From NCBI RefSeq assembly GCF_900091455.1, contig NZ_LT607412.1, forward strand, positions 1,612,001-1,676,000: a stretch of DNA of 64,000 bases, given 5' to 3'. Positions 25,287 to 34,709 of the stretch are shown here, piece after piece. Each line of letters begins with the position of its first letter. Within the stretch, counting starts at the first letter, position 1. The notes under the pieces were generated by a model. It was not told where the DNA came from, ran no database searches, and was given only the letters and a program-made list of their open reading frames with translations. The DNA is from Micromonospora coriariae (GTDB lineage: Bacteria; Actinomycetota; Actinomycetes; Mycobacteriales; Micromonosporaceae). The position numbers were made by a program, and so were the translations under genes.

Positions 25287-25406
25287 CACTCGGTCCCCTC
25301 GCCCATGATCGGCATCTCTGCGAGCCATCGCTTAAGAGCCCCACGACGCACCGGGCGGCGGCGCTGTTCGTCACGTCCAGTTCCTCCACGGTGATCGATC
25401 GACTTC

Positions 25407-25412
25407 TAAGAT
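25407..25412 (+). promoter_or_regulatory. -10 box, leaderless start of the membrane protein gene
   Basis: TAAGAT is followed after 7 bases by GTG 25420, the spacing seen for leaderless starts elsewhere in the window. Confidence 0.4.
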
Positions 25413-25419
25413 GCACGTC

Positions 25420-26040
25420 GTGCGCGATGATGGTGAGCTCCCCGCGGGCCAGGACGGTTCGGGTCGGCGGTGGCTGGGCCGTACCCGGCTGGTCCTGGTG
25501 CTGTGTGGCGCGGTCGTCGCCGTCGTGGCCGCCACCGCGGGTGTCAGGTGGTTCGTCGGCGAACCCGATCCGGCCGCGGGTGGGAAGCGGTCGATCGGCT
25601 ACGGCTGCCCCGTGTTCGGCTCGGACCCGGGTCCTCCGAAGGAGTGCGGTCCGCCCGCGGCCCTGGACCCGCGCCGCGCACCGGTGACCGAGGGGCAGCG
25701 GACGGCGGTCAGGGACAGGGCCAGGGCCATTCGCCTCGCCGCGTCGCACGCCGGCTGGTGCATGACCGGCGCCCAGCCGGAATGTGCCCGTCAGCCGGCG
25801 TCACACGAACCGACCCAGCACGATGTCGACGCGGCTCGGCTGTGGCTGAGCCGGACGGAGGCCTCTGCGAGCACGGCACGGCTGGCTCGTCCGGGCGATC
25901 CAGGTCATGTGGGCGGGCTGCTCTACGCGGCTCGCCTCGATGACGTCTGTGTCATCGGCCATTTCGAGCAGGTGCCGAGCGGTGTGAGCGGCGAGGAGAT
26001 CGTCGGCCTCCTTCCCGACGGGACCTGTCTGCCCGACTGA
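25420..26040 (+). CDS. one-pass membrane protein of unknown function
   Basis: About 206 residues. A short basic cytoplasmic start is followed by one membrane segment (about residues 20-43, LVLVLCGAVVAVVAATAGV) and an exported domain with five or six cysteines (CPVF, KECG, WCMTG, PECA, DVCV, GTCL) that could form disulphides. No family is recognised. GTG 25420 is favoured over ATG 25411 because the TAAGAT box overlaps the ATG. It stands alone between the antitoxin relic and the secreted EEP hydrolase. Confidence 0.6.
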   Translation: MRDDGELPAGQDGSGRRWLGRTRLVLVLCGAVVAVVAATAGVRWFVGEPDPAAGGKRSIGYGCPVFGSDPGPPKECGPPAALDPRRAPVTEGQRTAVRDRARAIRLAASHAGWCMTGAQPECARQPASHEPTQHDVDAARLWLSRTEASASTARLARPGDPGHVGGLLYAARLDDVCVIGHFEQVPSGVSGEEIVGLLPDGTCLPD

Positions 26041-26363
26041 CGAGCCGAGCGTCGCCGCCGACGCAGGCGGGCAGCCGACCGGACCGGGCTCCGCTCCGAC
26101 AGCCGCCGCCCTGATCGGCGTCCGCCGGCCCGACGCGGATGCCGACGTCAGCGTCGAGTACCCGTACCGGTTGGCGGGTGGGGCCGAACCGCCGATATCC
26201 ACGGCTGTCTCCGACCGCCTCGCGGCGATACGGTGCACGCACACCGCCTCGGGCCGCGCCCCGCCGACAGGTCGCGACGCCGCCTTCCGCGTCCCCATCC
26301 GCACCACCGGATCGATCTCACGTCCGACGCCGGCGTAGTCGCCGGGAGAGAGGATCGACAAGG
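26041..26363. other. intergenic region, no gene seen
   Basis: The frame of the downstream hydrolase is open here, but the translation is arginine/proline-rich and unlike a conserved protein. I see no structured RNA or repeat. Confidence 0.4.
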
Positions 26364-27449
26364 ATGCTCCCGACACCCACCACCTCCTGGCGAGCGGCGA
26401 GGGTCACGCTCGCAGCCGCCATCGCCCTGGTCAGCCTCGGCGTTTTCGGCGCACCCGTGCACGCCGAAGGTAAATCCAAGGTCACCGTGATGACCCGGAA
26501 CCTCTTTCTGGGCGGCGATCTGACGCCATCCATCGGCGCGCCGACGCCGGGGGCGTTCCTGGCCGCGAACTCCGCGCTGTTGAGCCACGTCGACCTGGTC
26601 GACTTTCCCGCCCGGGCGAAGCTGCTCGCCCGCGAGATCACCAAGAACAAGCCGGACCTGGTCGGACTGCAGGAGGTCGCCCTGTGGCGCACCGGCACGT
26701 TCGGTGACCCCGCACCCGCCACCGAGATCCGGTACGACTACCTGGCCCTGCTGATGGGCGAGCTGAGCCGCTCCGGTCACGCGTACGACGTCGCGGTCGT
26801 ACAGGCCGAGGCCGATCTGGAGGCGCCGGCGGGCGCGCCGCACTTGCTCGACGTCCGGCTCACGATGCGCGACGTGATCCTGGTGCGTCACGGCGGCCGG
26901 GTGAAGGTGACCGACTCCTCGTCCGGCACCTTCGTCAACAACCTCACCTTCACGCTCGCGGCGACGAACGGGACCGTGACCAGCACCCGCGGTTGGACCG
27001 CTGTGGACGTGGTGCACGGGCGACGCCCGTTCCGGTTCGTGAACACCCACCTGGAGGCCTTCCACCCTGGTGTGCGGGTGCTGCAGGCGCGCGAGCTGCT
27101 GGCCGGCCCCCTCGCCACAGCACCGGGTGACGTCATCCTCGTCGGGGACCTCAACACGGGCCCCGAGCTGCCCGTCGCCGAGAACCGGCTCGCCTACGCC
27201 GCGCTGGTGGCCGGTGGGATGCGGGACACGTGGCAGATCCTGCATCCGGGTGAACCGGGCTACACCGCGGGTCTGGGCGACGACCTGAACCAACCCGCCG
27301 ACGCGGTCGAGCACCGCATCGACATGGTCCTGTTCCGGGGGGCGGTCGTTCCCGTCTCGAGCCTCATCTTCGGCACCGAGCGGCAGACCCCCGACGGCCG
27401 GTGGGCATCGGACCACCTCGGCTACCTGGCCGTGCTGGCCTTGAAGTAG
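26364..27449 (+). CDS. secreted endonuclease/exonuclease/phosphatase-family hydrolase
   Basis: The 361-residue product begins with a Sec signal peptide (basic start, hydrophobic VTLAAAIALVSLGVFG, AXA-type cleavage after VHA). The mature part has the EEP fold pattern: VMTRNLFLG, DLVGLQEVALW with the metal-binding glutamate, RFVNTHLEAF, VILVGDLNTGPE and the C-terminal WASDHLGYLA with the catalytic Asp-His pair. Such enzymes cut DNA, RNA or phospholipids (for example sphingomyelinase-like). The substrate is not determinable here. ATG 26364 is chosen for the signal peptide. A strong terminator hairpin follows 11 bases after the stop. Confidence 0.85.
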   Translation: MLPTPTTSWRAARVTLAAAIALVSLGVFGAPVHAEGKSKVTVMTRNLFLGGDLTPSIGAPTPGAFLAANSALLSHVDLVDFPARAKLLAREITKNKPDLVGLQEVALWRTGTFGDPAPATEIRYDYLALLMGELSRSGHAYDVAVVQAEADLEAPAGAPHLLDVRLTMRDVILVRHGGRVKVTDSSSGTFVNNLTFTLAATNGTVTSTRGWTAVDVVHGRRPFRFVNTHLEAFHPGVRVLQARELLAGPLATAPGDVILVGDLNTGPELPVAENRLAYAALVAGGMRDTWQILHPGEPGYTAGLGDDLNQPADAVEHRIDMVLFRGAVVPVSSLIFGTERQTPDGRWASDHLGYLAVLALK

Positions 27450-27460
27450 CGCGAACGCTG

Positions 27461-27492
27461 CTCCGGGCTGGCGCCGACGCGCCAGCCCGGAG
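27461..27492 (+). terminator. 13-bp terminator hairpin
   Basis: CTCCGGGCTGGCG pairs perfectly with CGCCAGCCCGGAG around a six-base loop, just after the EEP hydrolase stop. No U-tract. It also lies downstream of the convergent pncB gene, so it may serve both. Confidence 0.65.
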
Positions 27493-27545
27493 TTGCCGCC
27501 GGCCCGCCGCGATGACCGCCCCGACAAGTCCGCCCGGCCTGGCTG

Positions 27546-28886
27546 TCAGTACGTTCCGCCCCGCCCCACCTGCGCGGACACCCGCTCGTGCAGCGCGGTC
27601 AGGGCCGGGCTGACGGCGGCGGTGAGCGGCTCCGGGTCCGCCAGCCGGCGCGCCGGCTCCGGTAGCCAGGCGAGGTCCGCGTCGAACCGGCCGCGCGCGG
27701 CGCGTACCTCACCGGCCGGGTCGGTGTCGGCCAGGCGACGGCCGCCGCGCATGACCGGGACGAGCAGCGGCTCGCGGTCGCCCGGTGGCGGTTCGTCGCG
27801 CAGCCCCACCACGTCGCCGTCGGCGCCGGTGGGATCGCGGAAGACCTGCTTGGGACCGGGCAGGGTGGCCTTGCCGGGAGAGAGCTTGAGCACCGGCCGG
27901 TCGCCGACGGCCACCAGCTTGTAGGCGCTGTCCAGGGACGGCGCGTCGAACGAGACGCCCATGCGGGTGCCGACGCCGTACGCGTCGATCGGTGCGCCCG
28001 CGGCGACGAGGGCCGCTATGACGTTCTCGTCGAGGCTGCCGCTGGCCACGATCTGGGCCTGGGTCAGCCTGGCGTCGTCGAGGATCGCGCGGGTCTGCAC
28101 GGCGAGCGCGGCGAGGTCTCCGGAGTCGAGCCGCACGCCCATCGGGCCGGTCAGTCCCAGCTCCGCGATGACCTCGACGGCGGCTCGTACTCCGGCGGGC
28201 GTGTCGTAGGTGTCGACGAGGAACACCGGGTTCGTCGGGAAGTCGGTCGCGAACGCGCGGAACGCGGCACGCTCGTCGGGGAACGCCTCGACGTACGAGT
28301 GGGCCATGGTCCCGGACGGCGGCAGTCCGTAGCGTCGGGCGGCCTCGACGTCGCTGGTCGCGGCGAAGCCGGCGATCGCGGACGCCCGGGCCACGCCCGC
28401 GCCGGCCTCGATGCCGTGCGTGCGGCGGAATGCGAAGTCGACAAGCTGCGCGTCGCCGGCCGCGACGCGGCACCGGGCGGCCTTGCTGGCGATCGTGGTG
28501 TGGAAGGTGATCAGGTTCAGCACGCCGGTCTCCACCAGCTGCGCCTCGGCGATCGGCGCGGTGACCTCCAGCAGCGGTTCGTCGGCGAACACCACGCGGC
28601 CCTCCGGCACGGCCCAGACATCACCGGTGAACCGCAGCCCCGCGAGCGCTGCAAGCGTCGCTTCGTCGAGCCCGACGGTGTCGCGCAGGTAGCCGAGTTC
28701 ACCCTCGTCGAACGCGAAACCCTCCAGGAACGCCAGCGCCTCGGCCAGCCCGGCGGCCACCAGGAAGCCACGCTGCGGCGGTAGGCGGCGGACGAACAGG
28801 CTGAACGTCGCGCGCTCCACCATGTCCCGGCGCAGGTAGCTGGCCGCCATCCGCAGCTCGTACAGGTCGGTACGCAGCCCGGTCAC
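27546..28886 (-). CDS. pncB: nicotinate phosphoribosyltransferase
   Basis: The 446-residue enzyme converts nicotinate and PRPP (with ATP) to nicotinate mononucleotide in NAD salvage. Family signatures are TDLYELRMAASYLRR at the start, FRRTHGIEAG near residue 160 with the active-site histidine region, GTMAHSYVEAF, LVDTYDT and RLDSGDLAALA. GTG 28886 is chosen because GGAGG lies 6 bases upstream and the conserved TDLYELRM follows at once; a longer frame to 29012 is unsupported. The gene is followed by the EEP terminator region and preceded 44 bases away by the MMPL gene on the same strand. Confidence 0.92.
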   Translation of the reverse strand: MTGLRTDLYELRMAASYLRRDMVERATFSLFVRRLPPQRGFLVAAGLAEALAFLEGFAFDEGELGYLRDTVGLDEATLAALAGLRFTGDVWAVPEGRVVFADEPLLEVTAPIAEAQLVETGVLNLITFHTTIASKAARCRVAAGDAQLVDFAFRRTHGIEAGAGVARASAIAGFAATSDVEAARRYGLPPSGTMAHSYVEAFPDERAAFRAFATDFPTNPVFLVDTYDTPAGVRAAVEVIAELGLTGPMGVRLDSGDLAALAVQTRAILDDARLTQAQIVASGSLDENVIAALVAAGAPIDAYGVGTRMGVSFDAPSLDSAYKLVAVGDRPVLKLSPGKATLPGPKQVFRDPTGADGDVVGLRDEPPPGDREPLLVPVMRGGRRLADTDPAGEVRAARGRFDADLAWLPEPARRLADPEPLTAAVSPALTALHERVSAQVGRGGTY

Positions 28887-28930
28887 GGTTCCTCCATCGG
28901 CACTGGCACGGTCGGCGTTGACAACTCGCG

Positions 28931-31084
28931 CTACCCGTTCGCCACGGTCGCCGGCTCCGGCGGGGTGCGCGGTCCGCCGGCCGGCCGCTCGTCGCCGTGC
29001 CCCGGCCACCACGCCTTGTGCCCGATCAGCGCGGTCAGTGCCGGAACGAAGAACATCGACATGACGAACGCCGACAGCACGATGCCGATCGCCACCGCGA
29101 AGCCCATCTGCTGCAGGAACGAGATCGGCGCGAGCAGCAGCACCGCGAACGTCCCGGCCAGGATCAGTCCGGCCGCCGCGACGGTCGGGCCGGCGTGTTC
29201 CACACCGATGGCGGCAGCCTCGTGGGGCGCGTTGCCTTCGCGCGCTTCCTCGCGTAGTCGGGCGATCATCAGGATGTTGTAGTCGGTTCCGATCGCCACC
29301 ACGAAGAGGTAGAGGATGATCGGCAGTTGGAAGGTGACACCGGGCTCGCCCCGCAGCCCTTGGAAGAGGTAGACCGTGGCGCCCAGCGTGGCGGCGAAGT
29401 TGAGCAGCACCGCGATCACGAGGTAGATCGGCGCGACCAGGCTGCGCAGCAGCAGCGCGAGGATGAGCGCGATCAGGCCGGCCGCGACCGGCAGGATCAC
29501 CGACAGGTCTCGGTTGTTCGCCGAGTTGATGTCCGCGAAGATCGCGGTGGTCCCGCCGACCAGCGCCCGGGTGCCGGGCGGTGCCGCCGCGTGCACGGCA
29601 TCGCGCAGGTCCTCGCGGACGAGGGTGATCGCCTCGTTGGAGACCGGGTTCTCGTTGAGCAGCAGGTTGACCCGGGCCACACTCGGGTCGGTGCTGCGCT
29701 CCGGGGGCTGTGCCTGGCCCACACCCGGGGCTTTCGCTACGGCCGCCGCGAAGTCGTTGACCTGCTGCTCGGTCAGCGGCGACCCGTTACCGGTGGTCAG
29801 GTAGACCTCGGTGGGGGCGAGCGCGCCGGCGGCGAACCCGCGCTGCAGGTCCTGCGCGGCCTTGGCCGACTCGGTGTCCTGCGGGAAGCCGGCGCTGAAG
29901 TCGTAGTCGGCCTTGTAGCCGAGCACGCCTGCGGCGAGCGCGACCAGCAGGACGCCCGATGCCGCCGCGACGAGTGCCGGCCTGCGCCCGACGAGCGTGC
30001 CGAGCCGGTGCGAGATGGTGGCCTTGGGCGCACGCTGCCACGCCTTCGACGGCCAGAAGACGTATCGGCCGAGCAGCGAGACGACCGCCGGGATGAGAGT
30101 GAGTGAGGTGATCAGCATGACGCCGACCGCGATGGCGAGCGCCGGGCCGAGCGAGCCGAAGAAGCCCAGGGAGGCCAGGAGCAGCACGAGGAACGCGACG
30201 ATGACCGCTCCGGCAGCCGAGGTGATGACCTCGCCGACCCGCTGGACGGTGACGATCATCGCGGTGCGCTTGTCGTCACCGGCGCGCAGCCGCTCCCGGT
30301 AGCGGAAGAGCAGGAACAGGATGTAGTCGGTGCCGATGCCGAACAGCACGATCAGCAGGATCGTCTGCAGGTCCTGGCTGACACTGAGGTCGAATGCCTT
30401 GCCGGCGGCGGCGACGAGACCGGTCGTGATGCTCAGGACGACGCCGACGACCACCACGGGCAGCAGCGCGGCGATGGGGCTGCGGAAGATGATCAGGATC
30501 AGTCCGATGATCAGGATGATCGTCGCGATGCCGACCACGGCGAAGGCATTGTTGAAGGTGTCCTCGTTGTCGACGAAGCTCGCCACGTCGCCGGCCACGC
30601 CCGCGGTCAGCCCACTGTTCGCCAGCTCCGGGCCGATGTCCGCGCGCAGATCGCGTACGGCGTCGAGCAGCGCTGGATCGTCTGGGGCGGGGGCGTCGAG
30701 CCCGACGTTGATGATCTGCACCGACTTGTCCGGCGCGACAGCTGGCGGACCGGTCAGGTAGCCGGACGTGTGCGGGATGTTCTTGCCCTTGAGCGACTGG
30801 GCGAGCTGGCCCACCTTCGCCTCGTCCGCCGGCGTGAGCTTCTGCCCGTCGGCGCGCTTGACCACGATGATCGCCGTTGCGGTGGCCTGCTGCGGAAACG
30901 CCTTCTGCCCGAGCTCGGTGGCCTGCACGGACTCGTACGAGCGGGGCAGGAAGCTTTCCTGATCGGCGGAGGTGATGTCGCTCAGCGACGGTGTGGTGAG
31001 GATGATGGCGGCTGCCGCGAGCACCCACCCGGCAATCACCCACCACGCTCTGCCCACAACGAACCTGCCCAGCCGCTCGAACAT
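28931..31084 (-). CDS. MMPL/RND-family membrane transporter
   Basis: The 717-residue protein has the MMPL layout: an N-terminal membrane helix, a first extracytoplasmic loop (about 40-170), a block of five or six helices (about 175-350), a second loop (about 375-520) and a last helix block (about 525-700). Typical motifs include FGIGTDYILFLLFRYRE and AIGTDYNILMIARLREE, with the proton-relay GTDY aspartates. Members export lipids, siderophores or drugs in actinomycetes. The ATG has GGGGGAAA upstream. No biosynthetic partner is adjacent, so the cargo is unknown. Confidence 0.88.
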   Translation of the reverse strand: MFERLGRFVVGRAWWVIAGWVLAAAAIILTTPSLSDITSADQESFLPRSYESVQATELGQKAFPQQATATAIIVVKRADGQKLTPADEAKVGQLAQSLKGKNIPHTSGYLTGPPAVAPDKSVQIINVGLDAPAPDDPALLDAVRDLRADIGPELANSGLTAGVAGDVASFVDNEDTFNNAFAVVGIATIILIIGLILIIFRSPIAALLPVVVVGVVLSITTGLVAAAGKAFDLSVSQDLQTILLIVLFGIGTDYILFLLFRYRERLRAGDDKRTAMIVTVQRVGEVITSAAGAVIVAFLVLLLASLGFFGSLGPALAIAVGVMLITSLTLIPAVVSLLGRYVFWPSKAWQRAPKATISHRLGTLVGRRPALVAAASGVLLVALAAGVLGYKADYDFSAGFPQDTESAKAAQDLQRGFAAGALAPTEVYLTTGNGSPLTEQQVNDFAAAVAKAPGVGQAQPPERSTDPSVARVNLLLNENPVSNEAITLVREDLRDAVHAAAPPGTRALVGGTTAIFADINSANNRDLSVILPVAAGLIALILALLLRSLVAPIYLVIAVLLNFAATLGATVYLFQGLRGEPGVTFQLPIILYLFVVAIGTDYNILMIARLREEAREGNAPHEAAAIGVEHAGPTVAAAGLILAGTFAVLLLAPISFLQQMGFAVAIGIVLSAFVMSMFFVPALTALIGHKAWWPGHGDERPAGGPRTPPEPATVANG

Positions 31085-31240
31085 GGTTTCCCCCGCGTGT
31101 TCGGCACCACCGACTCTGGGCCCGTAGCGCCCAGGGCACCCCGCCCGTCACTCTGCGGGCAGTCCTCGCTACCCGTGGTGCAGAGTACCGTCGCCCGGCA
31201 CTCCTTCTCGGATGGTTGGGCTCCGGGGAGTACGTGAGTT

Positions 31241-31885
31241 TCAGCTGTTCAGGTACGCGAGCGCCGCGAGCACCCGCCGGTTGTCGTCGTCCGACGGTGG
31301 CATCCCGAGCTTGCTGAAGATGTTGTTGATGTGCTTGCTCACCGCCTTGTCCGTGACGAACAGCCGGCCCGCGATCGCCGCGTTCGACCGCCCCTCGGCC
31401 ATCAGACCCAGCACCTCCCGCTCCCGGGCGGTGAGGTCCCGCAGTGGCTGCATGCCGGAGTTACGGGCCAGCAGTTGGGTGACCACCTCCGGGTCCATCA
31501 CCATCCCGCCGCCAGCCACTCGGCGTAGCGCGTCGATGAACTGGCCGACGTGGGACACCCGGTCCTTGAGCAGGTAGCCGACTCCCCCGCTGCGGCCGGC
31601 GAGGAGTTCGCGGGCGTACAGCTGTTCGACGTGTTGGGACAGCACGAGGACCGGCAGCCCGGGCATCTGCATCCGGGCCGCGAGGGCGGCTTGCAGGCCT
31701 TCGTCGGTGAAGGTGGGTGGGAGGCGTACGTCGACGACGGCGATGTCGGGGCGGTGCCGGGTCAGCGCCGGCAGTACGGACGGCCCGTCGGCGACGGCCT
31801 CGACGACCTGGTGTCCGTTCGCGTGCAGGATGTGCGTCAGTCCGTCCCGGAGGAGGGCAAGGTCCTCCGCGATGACAACTCGCAC
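31241..31885 (-). CDS. NarL/FixJ-type response regulator, orphan
   Basis: The 214-residue protein has a receiver domain (IAEDLALLRDG, VVDVRLPPTFTDEG with the phospho-acceptor Asp near residue 50, and a lysine in GYLLKDRVSHVG) and a C-terminal LuxR HTH (LTAREREVLGLMAEGRSNAAIAGRLF, read as LTAREREVLGLM and GRSNAAIAGRLF). GTG 31885 follows GGAG. A histidine kinase normally sits directly upstream; here the upstream 200 bases end in a terminator and contain no intact kinase, although the frame reading VMELPCELS just before the start resembles a kinase C-terminus. It is therefore probably an orphan whose kinase has been lost. Confidence 0.88.
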   Translation of the reverse strand: MRVVIAEDLALLRDGLTHILHANGHQVVEAVADGPSVLPALTRHRPDIAVVDVRLPPTFTDEGLQAALAARMQMPGLPVLVLSQHVEQLYARELLAGRSGGVGYLLKDRVSHVGQFIDALRRVAGGGMVMDPEVVTQLLARNSGMQPLRDLTAREREVLGLMAEGRSNAAIAGRLFVTDKAVSKHINNIFSKLGMPPSDDDNRRVLAALAYLNS

Positions 31886-32037
31886 GGCAGCTCCATGACA
31901 GCCTGCTCGTCCCGGCGCTGGCGCTGCACATCGGCCCCCGCACCTGGTGGCCGAGCGCCCTGGCGCGGCCAACGTTCCGGCCGGTCGCGGCGCCGCCGGT
32001 CGAGCGGGCACCGGCGGCGTAGGAGATCCCGCAGGAG

Positions 32038-32079
32038 ACGGGGCCCTGACCGGCGACAGCGCGCCGGTCAGAGCCCCGT
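32038..32079 (-). terminator. 18-bp terminator hairpin
   Basis: ACGGGGCCCTGACCGGCG pairs with CGCCGGTCAGAGCCCCGT with a single mismatch and a six-base loop, 11 bases downstream of the secreted-protein stop at 32091. Confidence 0.6.
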
Positions 32080-32090
32080 GGGCGACCTGG

Positions 32091-33359
32091 TCAGCCGACG
32101 CTGACCAGACCGATGTCGAGGACCGTCTCCGCGCCCTGCGCGAGCTGCACCACTTCGGACTGCGCCGACTGCTGGTCCGGCCCGTCGAAGGTGACGAAGA
32201 CGTCGGAGTCGGTGGCGTCGTCACCGGTGTCCGGTGTGGTGAACCGGTACGTGGTAGAGAAGAGTTCGGCGAGCAGCTCGTGCTGCCCGTCGCGCAGCGC
32301 CACCCGGTAGGTGCCGTCCGCGTTGACTGTGATGTTCCGCGTGGGGCCGTCGGACGGCAGCACCGACAGGGCCAGTTCACCGGTGGACAGCCCGGTCTCC
32401 TCCGGGTCGCGCTGGCCGTCAGCGTCCGCGTCGAGCCAGACCCGGCCGGTCAGGTACGCGGCGGTGCCGTAGACGAAGCCGCCCTGGTACGTGTTGCCGC
32501 GCGGGTCCTCGCCGGGAGTACTGGTGGAGAGGGTGACGGTCACCGGCAGCGGGTCGCCGGGCTGGCCGCCCTCCGGCACCTGGCCGCTGAATGAGAGCAC
32601 CGGGGTCTGCGCGCCCGGCGCGAGCGGGCCGTTGACGCATTCCCATTCCTGATCGGTGGCGACAGTGGTGCACTTCCAGGACGGGTCGGACTGGTTGCCG
32701 ACGCCCCCGAACAGGCCGGCGGCAGCGACGACCCGGACCCGAACGTCCTCGGCGGTCTGGGTGCCGTTGTTGGCGAAGTGCATCGGGTGCTTGACCCAGT
32801 CCCCGGCCAGTACCTCGTACCCGGGGATCTGCACAACGCTGGAGACGTAGAGGTCGGGGTAGACGACGCCGGCGTCGTAGGTGACGGTCTGCCGGGTGGT
32901 GTTGTTGCGGGTGCTGGACTCCCTGCTGGTCGACGAGACGGTGGCGATGATGTCGCCCGTCTCGCCGTCGGCGCCGGGCCGGAACCGCACCCCGAAGGCC
33001 ATCGGGGCGGCCTTCTGCCCAGCGGGCAGCGCGGCGTGGGTGCAGACCAGGCTGGCGCTCAGCGCGCACTGCCAGCCGTCCGCCGCCGGGCCCTCGCCGT
33101 CGACGTACGCGTTGGCGGGCAGGTCGACGGTCACGGTGACCCCGTCGGCGGTCGCGACCCCCGCGTTCGCGACCGTCATGTCCGTCATCACGGTCTCACC
33201 CTGCACGGGGATCCGCGACCGGTCGACGGTGAGCCCGACCGTGAGGTCGGCACGATGCACGGCGGCCGACGCGGGGTTCGCGACGCCCACTGACCCGAGG
33301 GTCGTGGAGAGGACTGCCAGCGCGAGTACCGCGCCGACCCGTCGGTGGAGGATGCTCAT
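32091..33359 (-). CDS. secreted multi-domain Ig-like/SdrD-type protein
   Basis: The 422-residue protein starts with a signal peptide (MSILHRRVGAVLALAVL...ANPASA). Two DUF11/CARDB-like beta-sandwich repeats follow (VTVANAGVATADGVTVTVDLP near 60 and HFANNGTQTAEDVRVRV near 180), then an SdrD B-like domain (GRVWLDADADGQRDPEETG near 310) whose Asp-rich loop should bind calcium. Such proteins act at the cell surface or as secreted adhesins. There is no LPXTG anchor. ATG 33359 follows GGGAG. It lies alone between a terminator and a GYD gene. Confidence 0.72.
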   Translation of the reverse strand: MSILHRRVGAVLALAVLSTTLGSVGVANPASAAVHRADLTVGLTVDRSRIPVQGETVMTDMTVANAGVATADGVTVTVDLPANAYVDGEGPAADGWQCALSASLVCTHAALPAGQKAAPMAFGVRFRPGADGETGDIIATVSSTSRESSTRNNTTRQTVTYDAGVVYPDLYVSSVVQIPGYEVLAGDWVKHPMHFANNGTQTAEDVRVRVVAAAGLFGGVGNQSDPSWKCTTVATDQEWECVNGPLAPGAQTPVLSFSGQVPEGGQPGDPLPVTVTLSTSTPGEDPRGNTYQGGFVYGTAAYLTGRVWLDADADGQRDPEETGLSTGELALSVLPSDGPTRNITVNADGTYRVALRDGQHELLAELFSTTYRFTTPDTGDDATDSDVFVTFDGPDQQSAQSEVVQLAQGAETVLDIGLVSVG

Positions 33360-33608
33360 GCAACTCCCTGTCTGTAGGGACGGTGGCCTGCTGTGGCCAC
33401 CCCGCGGCAATCCGGACAGACCCAAGATCACCGATACTTCCAGACGTTTGGCGACGGTCGCCGACGCGTCGTTACATCGGGCGGGGGAGGAATCCGTCCC
33501 CGCTTCGGCGACCAGCCCCGGGGTCATGACTAGCCGCCCGGGGAACGGGTACGCGCGACCGTGGTGGCGACCGGGCAGTGCTGACACCCTCTGGCAGGAG
33601 GCACACGC

Positions 33609-33929
33609 ATGGCGAAGTTCCTGTTGAGATCGACCTACACCATCGAAGGGGTCAAGGGGTTGGCCAACGACGGCGGCACGAAGCGCGCCGAGGTCGTCCG
33701 CAAGTCGATCGAGGCGGCCGGCGGGCAGATGGAGTCGATGCACTTCGGGTTCGGTGATCACGACACCTTCGTGTTGTGTGACCTCCCCGACAACAGCGCG
33801 GCGGCCGGGTTGGCCATCGCGATCCGAGCGGCGGGCGGCGTGGACACGAGGATCACGCCGGTGCTGACCCCGAAGGAGGTCGACGAGGCGACCCAGCGCA
33901 AGGAGGAGTACCAGCCCCCAGGGAGGTGA
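33609..33929 (+). CDS. GYD-domain protein
   Basis: The 106-residue protein fits the GYD family (small alpha/beta proteins of unknown biochemical role): FLLRSTYTIEGVKGL at the start, AGGQMESMHFGFGDHDTFVLCDLPD in the middle and a charged tail. GGAGG precedes the ATG at 6-base spacing. The preceding 249 bases contain no other gene. Confidence 0.82.
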   Translation: MAKFLLRSTYTIEGVKGLANDGGTKRAEVVRKSIEAAGGQMESMHFGFGDHDTFVLCDLPDNSAAAGLAIAIRAAGGVDTRITPVLTPKEVDEATQRKEEYQPPGR

Positions 33930-34062
33930 GCGTCCGCTGATCCGGCGCACCCGCCGGTTGACGCGCGGCTCGGCCGGGACTCGGGCGGAACGGCGGGACG
34001 CTGTCCCGTGGCCAGCCGCTACGCGGGCGCGTCGTACCCCGTCGCTAGCGTGGCGTCAGCCC

Positions 34063-34245
34063 CTGGCCTTCACCGCCGACGACCGGGCCGCCGTCCAGGC
34101 GTTCCACGACGCCGCAGTGAAAGCCGGCGCGGAGGTGCTGCACGCGCCCCGCGTCTGGCCGGAGTACCCCCCGACCTACTTCGCCGCGTTCGTCCGCGAC
34201 CCGGACGGCAACAACGTCGAGGTCGTCTGCCACACCCCCGAGTGA
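34063..34245 (+). pseudogene. C-terminal fragment of a VOC/glyoxalase protein
   Basis: Only the second half of a vicinal oxygen chelate domain is present: DDRAAVQAFHDAAVKAGAE, then FAAFVRDPDGNNVEVVCH, which includes the metal-binding glutamate. The N-terminal half is absent; upstream codons are arginine-rich filler and no start or SD sequence fits. It is followed 14 bases later by an intact but different VOC gene. Confidence 0.65.
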
Positions 34246-34259
34246 TTGGACCTACCGAC

Positions 34260-34697
34260 GTGGAACAACGGATCAGCCTGGTCACCCTCGGAGTCGCAGA
34301 CGTGGCGCGCGCAAAGGCGTTCTACGAACACCTCGGCTGGCGCGGCCAGGAGGTCGAGGAGACGGTGTTCTTCCAGGCCGGCGGCCTGGCGGTGGTGCTG
34401 TGGGGCCGGGACAAGCTGGCCGACGACGCGGGCGTCGACGATCCGGGCACCGGCGGCTTCGGTGGGGTGACCCTGGCGCAGAACGTCCGCTCGCGGGTCG
34501 AGGTCGACGAGGTGATCGCGGCGGCGGTGGCCGGCGGCGCCGAGGTGACCAAACCGGCCCGGGAGACGTTCTACGGCGGCTACGCCGGCTACTTCACCGA
34601 CCCGGACGGTCACGTGTGGGAGATCGCCTGGAACCCCGGTTTCCCCCTCGCCGAGGACGGCACCATCACCGTCCCCGACTTCGGCACCACGGACTGA
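34260..34697 (+). CDS. VOC-family (glyoxalase/bleomycin resistance-like) protein
   Basis: The 145-residue protein has the paired beta-alpha-beta-beta-beta motifs of the VOC fold: LVTLGVADVARAKAFYEHLGW at the start and GYAGYFTDPDGHVWEIAWNPG near the end, with the second-half Glu that ligates metal. Substrate unknown; members include glyoxalases, dioxygenases and resistance proteins. GTG 34260 is the start that gives the conserved N-terminus; SD is weak. The gene ends 12 bases before a convergent gene. Confidence 0.8.
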   Translation: MEQRISLVTLGVADVARAKAFYEHLGWRGQEVEETVFFQAGGLAVVLWGRDKLADDAGVDDPGTGGFGGVTLAQNVRSRVEVDEVIAAAVAGGAEVTKPARETFYGGYAGYFTDPDGHVWEIAWNPGFPLAEDGTITVPDFGTTD

Positions 34698-34709
34698 GCC
34701 GGAGAACGA

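Noticed and set aside
25801..26376. minus-strand 191-residue open frame covering the gap 26041-26363
   Set aside because: Low-complexity translation overlapping the membrane protein gene, with no SD and no recognisable motif.
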